A program made the translations under genes and the position numbers. Below are positions 56,886 to 64,000 of a stretch of DNA of 64,000 nt, in pieces (position 1 is the first letter of the stretch; each line of letters begins with the position of its first letter). The stretch covers positions 310,001 to 374,000 of the forward strand of contig NZ_JANUXZ010000001.1 of the NCBI RefSeq assembly GCF_024834055.1, written 5' to 3'. Below the pieces are notes generated by a model that saw nothing but the letters and a program-made list of their open reading frames with translations, made no database searches and had not been told where the DNA came from. The DNA comes from Corynebacterium sp. ES2730-CONJ (lineage in GTDB: Bacteria; Actinomycetota; Actinomycetes; Mycobacteriales; Mycobacteriaceae).

Positions 56886-57677
56886 CTAATTGGTGCCTAG
56901 GTCTACGTGCTCAATAAAACCAGTGCGCGGTAGGGGGAAGAGAATAAAGGATACTTTACCTTTCACATTATCTACGGGGATGGTTCCTTGGGTGTTGTCC
57001 CCCAAGTGGTAGCGCGAATCGGCTGAGTTGGTTCGGTTATCTCCCATCATGAAGAGGTGTTGGTCGGGTACTTTAACCGGGCCGAAATATGGGCCCCCGC
57101 ATGCATCGGAACCAGTGTCAGGCGAAATTGGGTATTGAGGTGGGGTATTGATAAAGGAATCGCTTGTTCGCTTCCCGTCAACCATGACGCCGGAATCACC
57201 CGGCAAACACTGCACGGTTTGTCCTCCCGTAGCAATGACGCGCTTGACTAGATCGTTTTCATCTGGAGCGACGAATCCGATGAAGGCTCCTGCCTCCTGG
57301 AGACCAGAGATAAGAGGATTGGTGGAGCGCGAAGATACGAAATTCGTGTTCCATGAATCGGTACCCTTAAATACCACTACATCGCCTGGCTGAGGGTCAT
57401 CGAATGCGTAGGTTATTTTCTCTACAAAGATGCGGTCGCCGAAGCAACCCGCGCATCCATGCAAAGTGGGTTCCATCGATTGCGAGGGTATGAGATAGAT
57501 GCGGCCGACGAATACTTGCAGAATCGAAATGAAGATAATGGTGAGGAGAACAACCAGCGGTATCTCGATATACCAGGGCTTTTCCTTCTTCTCTTTCGGC
57601 TTCTTATCGTCGGGATCTTTCGCGCCCGATGCGTCATATGCTGGATGCTGATTCACACTGTGGAATCTTAGCAGCAT
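56886..57677 (-). CDS. lepB: signal peptidase I
   Basis: Membrane serine protease that removes signal peptides from exported proteins. About 263 aa. A charged N-terminal tail (DPDDKKPKEKKEKPW) precedes one membrane helix (IPLVVLLTIIFISILQVFV). Catalytic Ser in IPSQSMEPTL and Lys in DLVKRVIATGG are present, with GDVVVFKG and the conserved GDNRTNSADSR. The start is uncertain: ATG 57677 and GTG 57656 are both possible and neither has a good ribosome-binding site; the frame extends to 57875 but overlaps rplS. Downstream of rplS after its terminator. Confidence 0.93.
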   Translation of the reverse strand: MLLRFHSVNQHPAYDASGAKDPDDKKPKEKKEKPWYIEIPLVVLLTIIFISILQVFVGRIYLIPSQSMEPTLHGCAGCFGDRIFVEKITYAFDDPQPGDVVVFKGTDSWNTNFVSSRSTNPLISGLQEAGAFIGFVAPDENDLVKRVIATGGQTVQCLPGDSGVMVDGKRTSDSFINTPPQYPISPDTGSDACGGPYFGPVKVPDQHLFMMGDNRTNSADSRYHLGDNTQGTIPVDNVKGKVSFILFPLPRTGFIEHVDLGTN

Positions 57678-57743
57678 CTCGTGCAGCGTCTGATTCCTAT
57701 TGCTAGATATCGGATGACTAAGCTGAGCTGGCACCAACAAAAA

Positions 57744-57778
57744 ATCCTGTGGGCGGATGGTCTCCGTACCCACAGGAT
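57744..57778 (-). terminator. rho-independent terminator of rplS
   Basis: A 10-bp stem ATCCTGTGGG (57744-57753) / CCCACAGGAT (57769-57778); on the minus strand TTTTTTGTTGG follows the ATCCTGTGGG arm complement. 23 nt past the rplS stop. Confidence 0.9.
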
Positions 57779-57801
57779 GAATTCTTTTTACGCCAGAAAA
57801 A

Positions 57802-58143
57802 CTAGCGCTTTTCGCGAATCTTGGCAGCCTTACCACGTAGATCACGCAGGTAGTACAGCTTAGCTCGGCGAACACGGCCCCGAGTGATCACGTCGATCTT
57901 TTCAATATTGGGGGTGTGCACTGGGAACGTACGCTCCACACCGATACCGAAGGACACCTTGCGGACGGTGAAAGTCTCACGGATGCCGGATCCCTGGCGG
58001 CGGATTACGACACCTTTGAAGATCTGCACACGAGACTTGCTGCCCTCAATAACCTTAACGTGGACGTCAAGAGTATCGCCGGCGCGGAAATCTGGGATAT
58101 CGTCGCGCAATGAAGCTGCATCAACTTTGTCAAGAAGGTTCAC
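57802..58143 (-). CDS. rplS: 50S ribosomal protein L19
   Basis: Large-subunit protein at the intersubunit bridge. 113 aa, standard length. [31 protein letters not shown] at the N-terminus, [23 protein letters not shown] (~45-67) and the C-terminal [21 protein letters not shown]. In most corynebacteria it closely follows trmD; here 5 kb with ogt, tex and the flavin enzymes lies between. Confidence 0.98.
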   Translation of the reverse strand: MNLLDKVDAASLRDDIPDFRAGDTLDVHVKVIEGSKSRVQIFKGVVIRRQGSGIRETFTVRKVSFGIGVERTFPVHTPNIEKIDVITRGRVRRAKLYYLRDLRGKAAKIREKR

Positions 58144-58305
58144 AGTTAAACCAATCCTTTTCTTTTATAGGAAAGAGGAACCTAGCGGCACTTCCTTCTA
58201 AAAAAACTTTTGGGCGCTCGTGCTGGTTCATATCCACTACAGAGTATTGAAGGCTGGCAAGAAACCAGACAACTGTGGGAATATTACCGTTGTTAGCTAG
58301 GAACA

Positions 58306-58869
58306 TCAAGTTAGCTCAGGGAGGCCACCATCCGTCGCTTGCGGTCTCTTCAGCTCCCTCCTTTTCACCGCGCAGAGATCTGCTCCTTCGAGCGTGAGGA
58401 GAAATTCCTTGATGACCATGGGGGCTGCGAACCCGCCGAGTGAGTGCGCCGCTACGACGCGGTGACATGGGACGATGAGCAGGAGTGGATTGGCTCCAAG
58501 TGCGCGTCCCACCGCTCGGGCGGTTCTTGGTTTTCCAATAGCACGAGCTAATCCTCCGTAGGTGATCATCTCCCCCCTCGGAAGGGTTTGAAGGGCTCGG
58601 TATACACGCATCGCAAAGTCGGTTCCCTGAATCTCAGGCGTGATGAGACCCTCGTCAGGTTCGTCTCCGGCAAAATACTGAGCTAACCACTGTCGTAATC
58701 CAGCCGCAGCATGAGCTGGAACGGTATCATTCGAGATCTGATTCTCGTCGGGGAAGCCGCGCTGTTCGCGGTGCCACAAACCCACAATACGCGTTCCGCA
58801 GAAACGGGCCCGCAATTGTCCTACTGGAGAGTCGATATCGATGCTCGCATAGTTTGGTAGGCGCGCCAT
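58306..58869 (-). CDS. ogt: methylated-DNA-[protein]-cysteine S-methyltransferase
   Basis: Suicide enzyme that removes alkyl groups from O6-alkylguanine in DNA. 187 aa from MARLPNYASIDIDSPVG. The acceptor motif LIVPCHRVVAAHSLGGFA (~130-147) contains the active-site Cys, preceded by the recognition helix GGLARAIGKPRTARAVGRALGANP. The start ATG 58869 lies 7 nt past the tex stop; upstream extension to 58923 would overlap tex. Probably cotranscribed with tex. Confidence 0.92.
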   Translation of the reverse strand: MARLPNYASIDIDSPVGQLRARFCGTRIVGLWHREQRGFPDENQISNDTVPAHAAAGLRQWLAQYFAGDEPDEGLITPEIQGTDFAMRVYRALQTLPRGEMITYGGLARAIGKPRTARAVGRALGANPLLLIVPCHRVVAAHSLGGFAAPMVIKEFLLTLEGADLCAVKRRELKRPQATDGGLPELT

Positions 58870-58876
58870 GGCGAGA

Positions 58877-60295
58877 CTAGTTTTGTTCCAGGTTATTTTC
58901 CAGGCCGGCGCGTCGCATGGCATCAGCTAGAGAGCCGGAGGCCGACGCTTGCTGTTTCCTCTGCGGCTGTTTCTTATTAGGAGACCGCGTCGCTTTTTCA
59001 TCTCGAAGGCGCATGCTGAGACTAATTCGATGGCGCTGGGGATCCACGTCGAGAACCTTCACGCGCACGACTTGGCCCGAACGGACAACCTCGTGGGGAT
59101 CAGAGATAAATTTCTCACTCATAGCGGAAATATGCACTAATCCGTCTTGATGAACCCCAATATCAACAAATGCACCAAATTGGGCAACGTTGGTCACAGT
59201 TCCCTCTAGAATCATGCCTGGCTGGACGTCACCAATCGAGGTCACGCCTTCCTTAAAGACCGCCGTTTTGAATTCTGGGCGAGGATCTCGACCAGGCTTA
59301 TCTAATTCAGCCAGAATATCTACCACGGTGGGAACACCGAACATATCGTCTGCGAAGTCAGCTGGATTGAGGGAGCTGAGAAGCCTGGTATTACCTATGA
59401 GGTCAGCAACGTCGAGGTTGGCGCTGCGTGCAATCGCGCGCACGACCGGATAAGCCTCTGGGTGCACGGCGGAAGCGTCGAGGGGATCTGCGGCACCGGT
59501 GACTCTTAAAAATCCAGCGCACTGTTCGAAGGCCCGCGGCCCCAGACGGGGTACGTTCTTGAGTGCAGCTCGAGAGCTGAAAGAACCATGCTCATTGCGG
59601 TAAGAAATGATATGGCTGGCGATCGTTGGGGTGATACCAGCCACCTTGGTGAGCAAAGGATGGGAGGCGGTGTTGAGATCTACGCCGACCCCGTTGACGG
59701 CATCTTCAACGACGGCATCAAGAGTTGACGCTAACTTTGCCTGGTTGACATCATGCTGATACTGGCCCACCCCAATTGCCTTCGGATCGATCTTGACCAA
59801 TTCGGCGAGGGGATCCTGCAAGCGCCGAGCAATGGAGACAGCGCCGCGCAGGGAGACATCCATATCGGGAAATTCCTGCGCTGCTAGTTCGGACGCAGAA
59901 TACACCGAGGCACCAGACTCGCTCACGACCACTGGGATCGGGCGGGCTGCGCCGGATTGTGAGGTAGCAGCGGCAATTTCTGTTGCTAGTTTCTCCGTTT
60001 CTCTCGAGGCCGTTCCGTTGCCGATTGCGATTAGTTCCACTGCATAGTGTTGGCACAGGTGAGTGAGGTGCTGGCACGTCTTGTCCCACTGGTTGTGAGG
60101 CTGATGGGGATAGACCACAGCGGTATCGAGAACTTTTCCGGTGCCGTCGATCACCGCACATTTCACTCCGTGGCGATAGCCCGGATCCAAACCTAAAGTG
60201 GTGCGTTGACCCGCGGGCGCTGCAAGCAGGACATCTTTGAGATTGCGGGCAAAAACATCGAGGGCGCCTGCTTCGGCCTTCTCATTTAAGCGCAT
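58877..60295 (-). CDS. tex: Tex family transcription accessory protein, C-terminal part (after in-frame TGA)
   Basis: Nucleic-acid-binding protein related to Spt6, essential or stress-related in some bacteria. This part carries the YqgF/RNase H-like domain ([20 protein letters not shown]), the helix-hairpin-helix repeats ([39 protein letters not shown]) and a C-terminal S1 domain ([24 protein letters not shown]). First ATG is 60295, but the frame is continuous with the upstream half: only one TGA (60337-60335) separates them, and the 13 codons between are family-like ([13 protein letters not shown]). Without read-through or reinitiation the N-terminal half is lost. Confidence 0.88.
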   Translation of the reverse strand: MRLNEKAEAGALDVFARNLKDVLLAAPAGQRTTLGLDPGYRHGVKCAVIDGTGKVLDTAVVYPHQPHNQWDKTCQHLTHLCQHYAVELIAIGNGTASRETEKLATEIAAATSQSGAARPIPVVVSESGASVYSASELAAQEFPDMDVSLRGAVSIARRLQDPLAELVKIDPKAIGVGQYQHDVNQAKLASTLDAVVEDAVNGVGVDLNTASHPLLTKVAGITPTIASHIISYRNEHGSFSSRAALKNVPRLGPRAFEQCAGFLRVTGAADPLDASAVHPEAYPVVRAIARSANLDVADLIGNTRLLSSLNPADFADDMFGVPTVVDILAELDKPGRDPRPEFKTAVFKEGVTSIGDVQPGMILEGTVTNVAQFGAFVDIGVHQDGLVHISAMSEKFISDPHEVVRSGQVVRVKVLDVDPQRHRISLSMRLRDEKATRSPNKKQPQRKQQASASGSLADAMRRAGLENNLEQN

Positions 60296-60334
60296 CCGCG
60301 TATCGAGGCTCGCACCGACATAAAGCTTGGTTTT

Positions 60335-61150
60335 TCAGCCCCATCGCACCGCGTGGTCGAGCCATGGATACCCAGCGGTGAGCCCCAGATGCTTCATGAC
60401 CAGTCCGATATAGAATTCATCATCCCCCGGGTTTAATTCGAGCTTAAGAATCCCTTCTTTCTCTCCTCTCATGATCGCCAGAATGCGATGGGAAGGGAGG
60501 CTATGGAAGGGTTGGCAGAAATCGAAGTAGTCGGCGTATTTCGCCCCTTCCTCAGCTTTACCGTCAATTAATTGTGAAGATAGTACTCCATTTCTAAACA
60601 TGGCCTCGCGGATCTCAGTGAGCAGATCCGGGTAGAATGTCAACCGGTCAACAAAAATGGCAAGCGCACCTTTATGCACAGCCTTGATATCAGGGAAATC
60701 GGCGTGGATAAATCGCGCTGCATACTCATCTGGGTCATGGGGTTTATCGGTCATGAGCTCGTCGAGGAGGGCTTCGAGACCTGCTTCGCGTGCGGTATCA
60801 GCCTTGGTTTTCCGGCGCTTTTTATAGGGTGCGTAGAGATCTTCTAGGCGGGCTTTATTCTCGCATCCCGCAATGAGCTCACGCAGTGTGGGGGTAAGTT
60901 TGCCCTGCTCGTCGATGGCACTGAGGACAACGTGCTTACGGGCCTGAAATTCCTCTAAATATTGGCTGCGTTGGTGAATATGACGCAGTTGGGAATCGTC
61001 AAGTCCACCGGTGTGTTCCTTGCGATAACGGGCGATAAAGGGAACGGTATTTCCAGCGTCGATTAGCGCCAGGGCACGGCGAACTTGATCGGGGTCGACA
61101 CTGAGTTCCGTGGCAATGGTCTCGACATGAAACGCTGCTGACTCACTCAT
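60335..61150 (-). CDS. tex: Tex family protein, N-terminal part (ends at in-frame TGA)
   Basis: First 271 residues of Tex: the helical N-terminal domain with GNTVPFIARYRKEHTGGLDD (~32-51), RLEDLYAPYKKRRKTKADTAREAGLEAL (~103-130) and the region ending YPWLDHAVRWG. The next codon is TGA, where homologues have Trp (pattern W-x-W-K-x-K-L). Together with the downstream half the product would be 757 aa, the normal Tex length, with no other lesion. ATG 61150 is the family-like start (MSESAAFHVETIATELSV); the ribosome-binding site is weak. Confidence 0.88.
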   Translation of the reverse strand: MSESAAFHVETIATELSVDPDQVRRALALIDAGNTVPFIARYRKEHTGGLDDSQLRHIHQRSQYLEEFQARKHVVLSAIDEQGKLTPTLRELIAGCENKARLEDLYAPYKKRRKTKADTAREAGLEALLDELMTDKPHDPDEYAARFIHADFPDIKAVHKGALAIFVDRLTFYPDLLTEIREAMFRNGVLSSQLIDGKAEEGAKYADYFDFCQPFHSLPSHRILAIMRGEKEGILKLELNPGDDEFYIGLVMKHLGLTAGYPWLDHAVRWG

Positions 61151-61194
61151 GAGCGTTATTGTAGTCAGGCCAGAAATCGATTGTGAAAAGGAAA

Positions 61195-61231
61195 ATACTA
61201 CCGCCATCATGGACTTCGACGACGGTAGTAT
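61195..61231 (-). terminator. terminator of the FMN reductase/LLM operon
   Basis: Arms ATACTACCG (61195-61203) / CGGTAGTAT (61223-61231) with partial inner pairing; on the minus strand TTTTCC follows. 12 nt past the FMN reductase stop. Confidence 0.8.
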
Positions 61232-61243
61232 AGGAGGAAGGTT

Positions 61244-61894
61244 CTAGCCAGTATGCCCTTTCAGGAGGTCTGCAAAGCTTCTGACTTCGGGATTAATGGT
61301 GGTATTGGAGCTACGCTGCGGTAGTGAATCGTAATCGGGACCGAATCCAACAACTCCGGAGTTGGTGCTCACAATATGCTCTGCAAGTTCGGTAGCAGCA
61401 CGGTTGACGCGGTGTTCGATCTCGCTGTCGGAACCGAAATCATCGGTGGCCGCGAAGACCGCAGTTGGCACAACCACAGCTCTCATATAGGCAAATAGCG
61501 GGCGCATCGCATATTCGAGAGCGAGCGAATGCCGTGGGGTTCCCGCGGTAGCTGCGATCAAGACAGGCATCCGAGTTAATGCCTGCGGATCGAGAGTGTC
61601 AATGAACATCTTAAATAGCCCTGAGTAACTTGCCGCAAAGATGGGGGTTGCCGCCACCACAGCGTGAGCGTCGGTGACGTTGTCCATAGCCTCACGCAGT
61701 TTATCGGTATAGATACCTGTGGTCATCACCGTGGCAAGATCAGTTGCGTATTCGGTGAGGTTCACATACTCAACCTCAAGTCCCTCACCCCGCTTAGAAA
61801 CCTGGGCCACCACCGATTGCGCAATACGTTCGGCCAAAAGCCTGGTACTCGAGGGGCTAGACATTCCAGCGTTAAGCACTAATAGTTTCTTCAT
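61244..61894 (-). CDS. FMN reductase (CE1759 family)
   Basis: NAD(P)H-dependent flavin reductase of the flavodoxin fold that supplies FMNH2, most likely to its neighbour. 216 aa. N-terminal phosphate-binding LVLNAGMSSPSSTRLLAERIA (~5-25), the central ATPIFAASYSGLFKMFIDTLD (~85-105) and PVLIAATAGTPRHSLALEYAMRPLFAYM (~112-139) as in NADPH-dependent FMN reductases. It starts 6 nt after the stop of the LLM-class oxidoreductase, so the two form a two-component system. The name follows a known corynebacterial pair. Confidence 0.9.
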   Translation of the reverse strand: MKKLLVLNAGMSSPSSTRLLAERIAQSVVAQVSKRGEGLEVEYVNLTEYATDLATVMTTGIYTDKLREAMDNVTDAHAVVAATPIFAASYSGLFKMFIDTLDPQALTRMPVLIAATAGTPRHSLALEYAMRPLFAYMRAVVVPTAVFAATDDFGSDSEIEHRVNRAATELAEHIVSTNSGVVGFGPDYDSLPQRSSNTTINPEVRSFADLLKGHTG

Positions 61895-61900
61895 CTCTAC

Positions 61901-63019
61901 CTACTTTCCTTCAGCCGGAATAACGAGGCGATGGTACGAGTTCTCACCTTCAGCAACCAAGCTCGCGTGGGTTGGAGGATCGCTTGGTACGTGGGCGGGG
62001 CGACGAGCTTCGAATTCTTGTCGTAGTACTGGGGCGATTTCCTTACCCAGAATCTCGATCTGCTCGAGCACAACCTCCTGAGGAAGACCGGCATGGTCGA
62101 TTAGGAACATCAAACGCTGGAAGTCGCCTACCGCATCGGCATAGCCGAGGTACCGTTCAATGATCTGTTCTGGGGTCCCCACCGTCAGTGGGGTCATGCG
62201 AGTGAAATCTTCCATAGAAGGCCCGTGTCCATATACTGGCGCCTCGTCGAAATAAGGGCGGAAAAACTCCTGAGCCTTACGCTCGGTTTCGGCAGCGAAG
62301 AATTGTCCCCCGAGACCGACTATTGCTTGATCGGCGGCACCGTGTCCGTAGTGCTCGAAACGCTGGCGATAGAGATTCACCATGCTGGCGGTATGTTCGA
62401 TATTCCAAAATATATTGTTATGGAAAAACCCATCACCATAATAAGCTGCTTGCTCGGCAATCTCGGTGGAGCGGATGGAGCCGTGCCAGACAAAGGGGGC
62501 TACGTCGTCGAGGGGCCGCGGAACGGCTGTGAACTGTTGTAGTGGGGTGCGGAATTCCCCCTTCCAGTTGACATTTTCCTCACGCCACAATCGACGTAAA
62601 AGGTGGTAATTTTCTACTGCTAATTCAATGCCTTTGCGGATATCTTTACCAAACCAAGGATAAACGGGGCCGGTATTACCACGGCCCATCATCAGGTCCA
62701 CCCGGCCTTCCGCTAGATGCTGGACATACGCATAATCTTCAGCGATTCGAACGGGGTCGGTGGTGGTAATCAGAGTCGTAGCTGTGGTGAACTGGATATG
62801 ACGAGTTTGAGCCGCTAAGTGAGCCATTAAGATGGGCGGATTCGCCGGAGCCACGAAAGGCGGGTTGTGGTGTTGCCCTGTACCGAAAACGTCGAGGCCT
62901 ACTTCTTCGGCCTTCTTGGCTATGTCTACGGTGGCCTTAATACGCTCGTGTTCGGTTGGGGTTGTACCTGTCGTTGGGTCTTTGGTTACGTCGCCGATTG
63001 AGAAAATTCCGATTTGCAT
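61901..63019 (-). CDS. LLM class flavin-dependent oxidoreductase (CE1758 family)
   Basis: Luciferase-like monooxygenase using FMNH2 or F420-type flavin, substrate unknown. 372 aa from MQIGIFSIGDV. The bacterial-luciferase fold pattern is clear: LDVFGTGQHHNPPF (~38-52), VRIAEDYAYVQHLAEGRVDLMMGRGN (~90-115), and TVGTPEQIIERYLGYADAVGDF (~273-294). ATG 63019 is favoured over ATG 63025 because the -10 box TATTCT ends 6 nt before it, giving a leaderless mRNA. A near-perfect palindrome covers the -35 region, suggesting a repressor such as a MarR-type regulator; no such gene lies in the window. Confidence 0.9.
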   Translation of the reverse strand: MQIGIFSIGDVTKDPTTGTTPTEHERIKATVDIAKKAEEVGLDVFGTGQHHNPPFVAPANPPILMAHLAAQTRHIQFTTATTLITTTDPVRIAEDYAYVQHLAEGRVDLMMGRGNTGPVYPWFGKDIRKGIELAVENYHLLRRLWREENVNWKGEFRTPLQQFTAVPRPLDDVAPFVWHGSIRSTEIAEQAAYYGDGFFHNNIFWNIEHTASMVNLYRQRFEHYGHGAADQAIVGLGGQFFAAETERKAQEFFRPYFDEAPVYGHGPSMEDFTRMTPLTVGTPEQIIERYLGYADAVGDFQRLMFLIDHAGLPQEVVLEQIEILGKEIAPVLRQEFEARRPAHVPSDPPTHASLVAEGENSYHRLVIPAEGK

Positions 63020-63025
63020 AACCAT

Positions 63026-63059
63026 AGAATAAATAAAAGTTGTAGACGTGTCAACAACT
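63026..63059 (-). promoter_or_regulatory. promoter with overlapping palindromic operator
   Basis: On the minus strand a consensus -35 TTGACA (63054-63049), 17-nt spacer and -10 TATTCT (63031-63026), then 6 nt to ATG 63019. A 22-bp near-palindrome (63038-63059) with arms AGTTGT/ACAACT and inner GAC/GTC (18 of 22 symmetric) covers the -35 box. Binding there would block RNA polymerase, so a repressor responding to a quinone, drug or redox signal is a reasonable guess. Confidence 0.65.
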
Positions 63060-63173
63060 AGGGACTCTCAACCCTCATCCCCGGCTCACCACCACAAAAT
63101 TTGCAGCTTAATGTTCTACCTCGACCGCTTGTTGTGCCTACACAGAGGTTAAGCACCGCTCATATCTAGCGAA

Positions 63174-63554
63174 TCAGCTCTCCTCAGTTTTAAATTGGCA
63201 GATAGCATCGATGTGGGGATTTACACTTCCCTCCACACTGGTGCCATACCAGTAGGTTTGAGGGGGAAACGAGGAGCTTACAGCCTGGGTAGCCGCCTTC
63301 AAGTCCAACTTGGTTGATCCGTGGATCAGTACCCTAAATAGGACTTCAACCAAAGGAACGCGGCCCTCACGCTGTTCATATTCCGAAACCAGCATATTTT
63401 CCGGCTCGCAGCTCATGGTTACCGCCTCACTATGAATCGCACGCACTGTATAACCGTGCGATTTAAGAGCTACCGGTAAATCGGCCACGAGTTGATCGAG
63501 TGTCAACGGATCCATCAATACGGAAAGATCAGTTGTCACAGCTCGATTAGTCAT
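63174..63554 (-). CDS. hypothetical protein downstream of trmD
   Basis: 126 aa, no recognised family. The start (GTG or ATG region at 63554) overlaps the trmD stop by 8 nt, so it is translationally coupled to trmD, which supports a real gene. Composition is mixed with conserved-looking patches [28 protein letters not shown] and [17 protein letters not shown], and no signal peptide or membrane helix. Ends in TGA. It is followed by an intergenic gap of 148 nt holding the LLM promoter. Function unknown. Confidence 0.65.
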   Translation of the reverse strand: MTNRAVTTDLSVLMDPLTLDQLVADLPVALKSHGYTVRAIHSEAVTMSCEPENMLVSEYEQREGRVPLVEVLFRVLIHGSTKLDLKAATQAVSSSFPPQTYWYGTSVEGSVNPHIDAICQFKTEES

Positions 63555-64000
63555 CGAATTCCGTTCCTCGCTCTTTCTTTTTAGGTTGGTCGGCTAAGAA
63601 GGTGCATTCACGTAAAGCCTGCATATCTCGAGCACTCAACTCTACTGCGTCCAAGAGATCTGGGCGTACGAGATAAGTTCTTAAAAGAGCTTGATCGCGA
63701 CGCCACCGCGCCACTTTTTGGTGATTACCGGAGAAAAGTACCTCCGGGACATCAAGATTACGCCACTGCCGCGGCTTGGTATAACTTGGCCCCTCAAGCA
63801 AACCAGTGGAAAAACTATCGTCCTCATGGCTGAGCTGATTGCCTAAGACGCCAGGAATCAATCTCACCACGGCTTCGGCAATGACTAAAGTAGCTACTTC
63901 CCCACCGATGAGAACATAATCACCAATGGAGACCTCACGCACCCGATAACGTTTGTGAGCGTCATCGATGACTCGCTGATCAATACCCTCATAACGCCCG
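63547..64000 (-). CDS. trmD: tRNA (guanine37-N1)-methyltransferase, N-terminus outside window
   Basis: SAM-dependent methylation of G37 next to the anticodon, preventing frameshifts. The last ~150 codons are visible; the 5' end lies beyond base 64000. The trefoil-knot region [13 protein letters not shown] and [16 protein letters not shown] is followed by [47 protein letters not shown], all typical of TrmD. The C-terminal tail [16 protein letters not shown] is polar. The neighbouring hypothetical gene overlaps its stop. Confidence 0.96.
   Translation of the reverse strand, partial: GRYEGIDQRVIDDAHKRYRVREVSIGDYVLIGGEVATLVIAEAVVRLIPGVLGNQLSHEDDSFSTGLLEGPSYTKPRQWRNLDVPEVLFSGNHQKVARWRRDQALLRTYLVRPDLLDAVELSARDMQALRECTFLADQPKKKERGTEFDD

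Noticed and set aside
53763-63554. UGA as a general tryptophan codon (suggested by tex)
   Set aside because: comM, rnhB, the M23-like gene and the 63174-63554 frame end at TGA at family-normal positions, so UGA is a normal stop here.
1-64000. tRNA, rRNA, CRISPR, insertion sequences or prophage
   Set aside because: I looked for cloverleaf, spaced direct repeats, terminal inverted repeats and transposase motifs by eye and found none; XerC is the housekeeping recombinase without attachment sites.

Overview
The window looks like a stretch of core chromosome from a Corynebacterium or a close relative (Mycobacteriales, moderate G+C). The evidence is gene content and order. There is a mycothione reductase, a malate:quinone oxidoreductase, a DUF2631 protein, a flavin oxidoreductase/FMN reductase pair of the CE1758/CE1759 type, and the runs proS-rimP-nusA-ylxR-infB-rbfA, ribF-rpsO-pnp, dxr-rseP-ispG, rpsB-tsf-pyrH-frr-cdsA and trmD-rplS-lepB-rnhB-DUF2469-yraN-comM-dprA-xerC. 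The genus call is inference; no search was run.

Layout. 1-2.3 kb: a sugar-type operon of aldose 1-epimerase and a sodium/solute symporter cut by the window edge. 2.3-3.0 kb: a gene-poor gap with a GlxR-like operator and RNA-like hairpins. 3.0-7.9 kb: pnp, rpsO, a nucleoside hydrolase and ribF, divergent from truB. 8.8-12.2 kb: a phosphopantetheinyl transferase, a phosphoesterase, a MATE exporter and rbfA. 12.3-20.3 kb: infB, ylxR, nusA, rimP, a DUF4439 lipoprotein and proS. 20.3-24.3 kb: cutC, an O-acyltransferase and yaaA. 24.3-30.4 kb: cobA, selO (opposite strand), cobB, cobO and a chelatase with AAA and VWA domains. 30.5-34.9 kb: mqo, an alpha/beta hydrolase and mtr. 35-43 kb: cobQ, map, a class B penicillin-binding lipoprotein, ispG, rseP and dxr. 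43-50.7 kb: DUF2631, rlmN, a LapA-like protein, cdsA, frr, pyrH, tsf and rpsB. 51-58 kb: an M23-like protein, xerC, dprA, comM, yraN, DUF2469, rnhB, lepB and rplS. 58-64 kb: ogt, an interrupted tex, the flavin enzyme pair, a small unknown gene and the 3' part of trmD.

Most of the window is translation, RNA metabolism and envelope housekeeping. The accessory theme is cobalamin synthesis (methyltransferase, two amidating synthases, adenosyltransferase, cobaltochelatase subunits), spread over 12 kb. Rho-independent terminators separate many units, and several genes appear to be leaderless.

Two loci depart from simple decoding. (1) The chelatase AAA and VWA domains lie in two frames related by +1. 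Programmed frameshifting has been reported in chlD-type cobaltochelatase genes, so this may be functional. (2) tex carries one in-frame TGA where homologues have tryptophan. Other points of note are a near-palindrome over the promoter of the flavin oxidoreductase, and a possible GlxR-linked small RNA before pnp.
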